DNA from: Polyangiaceae bacterium | GTDB lineage: Bacteria > Myxococcota_A > Polyangia > Nannocystales > Nannocystaceae | Direction: 5' to 3' | Length of the DNA: 35,928 bases | NCBI GenBank assembly: GCA_026989935.1 | Contig: JALSIN010000348.1 | Coordinates: forward strand, 1-35,928 | Part shown: positions 34,591 to 35,928 of the stretch, piece by piece | Position numbering within the stretch: the first letter of the stretch is position 1 | How the letters are laid out: every line of letters starts with the position of its first letter | Made by a program: the position numbers and the translations under genes | Notes under the pieces: generated by a model | Database searches by the model: none | Seen by the model: the letters and a program-made list of their open reading frames with translations, nothing else | What the model was told of the DNA's origin: nothing

Positions 34591-35880
34591 ATGGCCGACC
34601 GCGACGAAGATTTCGCCGCCATGCTCGAGGCGTCGCTCGCCGAGCAAGCCCCTGCGCGCCGCCTGCGGCGGGGCCAGAAGGTGCACGGTACGGTGGTCGC
34701 GATCACCGACGGCGAGGTGTTCCTGGACATCGGCGCCAAGGCGGAAGGCCGCGTGCCCCGCAGCGAGTTCACCGATCCGTCCGGGGCGGTGACCGTGCAA
34801 GTCGGCGACCGGGTGTCGGCGGTCGTGGTGGACCCGCACGCCCCCGAAGGTCCACGGCTCGCGGTGCGTCTCGGAGGCGCCGGTGGCCCCGCGGCCCTGT
34901 CGCTCGCGCGCAGCTCCGGCTTGCCGGTCCGCGGGCGCGTGGCCGGTACGAACCGCGGCGGGCTCGAGGTGGATCTGGGCGGGCGTGCCACGGGCTTTTG
35001 CCCGGCGAGCCAGGTGGAGCTCGGTCGTGCGGCGGATCTCCAGGCGTACGTGGGCAAGACGCTCGACTTCGTGGTCACCGAGGTCCGGGACCGCGGGCGT
35101 TCGGTCGTGCTCTCGCGCCGACCGATCCTGGAGAAGGAGGCGGCGGCCCGGGCCGAACAGCGCCTGGCCGAGCTCGAGCCGGGCCTGGAGCTGGAGGGCA
35201 CGGTCGATGCCCTCGAACCCTACGGTGCCTTCGTGGACCTCGGAGGCGTGCGGGGGCTCTTGCACGCAAAGACCCTCGAACGCGACGTCGGCGCCACCCG
35301 CCCGGCCGACCTGTTCCGCGTGGGCGAGACGATCCGCGTCCGGGTCGAGCACATCACCCCGGACTCCAAGGGCGGGTCCGCGCGCGTCGATCTTCGGTTC
35401 ATCGCCGCCCTCGAAGCGGTGGCCCCCCCGCCCATCGTCGCGGGCACGGTCGAGCGGGTCGAAAGCGGCGGTCTGTGGGTGACCACGGACGACGGTGAGG
35501 TCTTCGTGCCGGCCCGCGAGCTGGACCTGCCGCCGGGTGCGGATCCGCGGCGCGTCCATCGACCGGGGACGAGCGTCGAGGTCGTCCTGCTCGGCAAGGA
35601 CCGCCGCGGCCGAACCCGGGGATCGGTGCGCCGCGTGGACGACGCCCGCGCGCGGGTGGACTTTCGCGACTTCCAGCGCACGCGCACCGAGCCCACCGGT
35701 TCCCTTGGGCGCCTGGGGGACCTGCTGGCCGGCGTCCAGTTGCCGTCGGTGGCCCGGGCCCCGTCGAGCGCGAAGGAACCGACGCCGCCCCCGCGGGCAA
35801 AGAAGAAGGCCCCGGCCGACTCGGACGATCGCCCGAAAGGACGCCGGCGGCGGGCTGGCAAGCGCCACAACCCGAGCTGA
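34591..35880 (+). CDS. S1-domain RNA-binding protein (ribosomal protein S1-like)
   Basis: 429 aa with about four OB-fold S1 repeats: near 29-97 (GQKVHGTVVAITDGEVFLDIGAKAEGRVPRSEF), 110-175 (VRGRVAGTNRGGLEVDLGGRATGFCPASQVE), 193-270 (LEGTVDALEPYGAFVDLGGVRGLLHAKTLE, the clearest) and a weaker one near 280-345. The C-terminus (about 385-429) is a disordered basic tail (RAKKKAPAD, RRRRAGKRHNPS). Ribosomal S1 usually has six repeats, so this is likely a paralogue. It may bind mRNA or ribosomes. The ATG at 34591 lies 55 nt after the kinase stop, so the two may be co-transcribed. Confidence 0.85.
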   Translation: MADRDEDFAAMLEASLAEQAPARRLRRGQKVHGTVVAITDGEVFLDIGAKAEGRVPRSEFTDPSGAVTVQVGDRVSAVVVDPHAPEGPRLAVRLGGAGGPAALSLARSSGLPVRGRVAGTNRGGLEVDLGGRATGFCPASQVELGRAADLQAYVGKTLDFVVTEVRDRGRSVVLSRRPILEKEAAARAEQRLAELEPGLELEGTVDALEPYGAFVDLGGVRGLLHAKTLERDVGATRPADLFRVGETIRVRVEHITPDSKGGSARVDLRFIAALEAVAPPPIVAGTVERVESGGLWVTTDDGEVFVPARELDLPPGADPRRVHRPGTSVEVVLLGKDRRGRTRGSVRRVDDARARVDFRDFQRTRTEPTGSLGRLGDLLAGVQLPSVARAPSSAKEPTPPPRAKKKAPADSDDRPKGRRRRAGKRHNPS

Positions 35881-35889
35881 CCCCCCTCC

Positions 35890-35928
35890 ATGCCGCGCCT
35901 GTTCTTCGGATTGCCGATCCCTCCGGCG
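35890..35928 (+). CDS. thpR: Start of a ThpR/LigT-like 2H phosphoesterase, cut by the window edge
   Basis: Only 13 codons are visible, MPRLFFGLPIPPA. This is the typical opening of RNA 2',3'-cyclic phosphodiesterase ThpR (2H family, consensus like RLFVALPIP). It begins 9 nt after the S1-domain gene stop, so it is probably in the same transcript and would fit an RNA-processing role. The call rests on the N-terminal motif only. Confidence 0.5.
   Translation, partial: MPRLFFGLPIPPA

Overview
The window is about 36 kb of very GC-rich bacterial DNA (third codon positions are nearly all G or C) with tightly packed genes on both strands and many GTG starts. The gene set fits a Gram-negative bacterium of the Myxococcota / former Deltaproteobacteria type: a Ser/Thr kinase with a C-terminal PEGA domain, a large protein of repeated carboxypeptidase-regulatory-like domains, a CpoB/YbgF-type TPR lipoprotein, a fused acyl-CoA mutase (IcmF) and an eukaryote-like sulfide:quinone oxidoreductase. 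This assignment is inference; no marker gene settles it. I see no prophage, insertion sequence, CRISPR array or toxin-antitoxin locus, so this looks like ordinary chromosomal backbone.

Layout. 1-4.1 kb (minus): polysaccharide flippase, glycosyltransferase (overlapping), a terminator-like hairpin, sulfide:quinone oxidoreductase, and the first codons of a membrane-anchored protein leaving the window. 4.2-7.8 kb (plus): a good sigma-70-like promoter, a CAU-anticodon tRNA, a COG1579 zinc-ribbon protein only 11 nt downstream, then proB and proA overlapping by 4 nt. 7.8-8.6 kb: a bidirectional terminator hairpin, hpf (minus) with an unusual leader, then a 412-base divergent region. 8.6-10.2 kb (plus): dacB (PBP4-type). 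10.2-16.3 kb (minus): a probable four-gene operon in the order RidA, carboxypeptidase-regulatory-like repeat protein, DsbD-alpha-like lipoprotein, PrkA-type kinase. 16.3-17.4 kb (plus): promoter, tRNA-Val(CAC), MscS channel. 17.5-19.3 kb (minus): single-domain response regulator then membrane histidine kinase. 19.4-21.2 kb (minus): acyltransferase and NAD-dependent epimerase overlapping by 4 nt. 21.2-24.1 kb (plus): alpha/beta hydrolase, myo-inositol-1-phosphate synthase and an overlapping nucleotidyltransferase. 24.1-27.5 kb (minus): CpoB/YbgF, LysM protein, short DprA. 27.7 kb (plus): small secreted protein of unknown function. 28.2-31.5 kb (minus): IcmF. 31.7-35.9 kb (plus): extensin-like zinc peptidase lipoprotein, Ser/Thr kinase, S1-domain RNA-binding protein and the first codons of a ThpR-like 2H phosphoesterase.

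Functionally the window mixes envelope biogenesis (flippase/glycosyltransferase, DacB, LysM, CpoB, extensin-like peptidase, acyltransferase), signalling (two-component pair, PrkA, PEGA kinase), proline synthesis (ProB/ProA), inositol phosphate activation and branched acyl-CoA metabolism. Most worth a second look are the hpf leader (inverted repeat plus a terminator-like hairpin placed directly before the Shine-Dalgarno), the PrkA operon without its usual SpoVR/YeaH partners, the inositol synthase-cytidylyltransferase pair with no adjacent phosphatidyltransferase, and the tRNA fused almost directly to a coding sequence.
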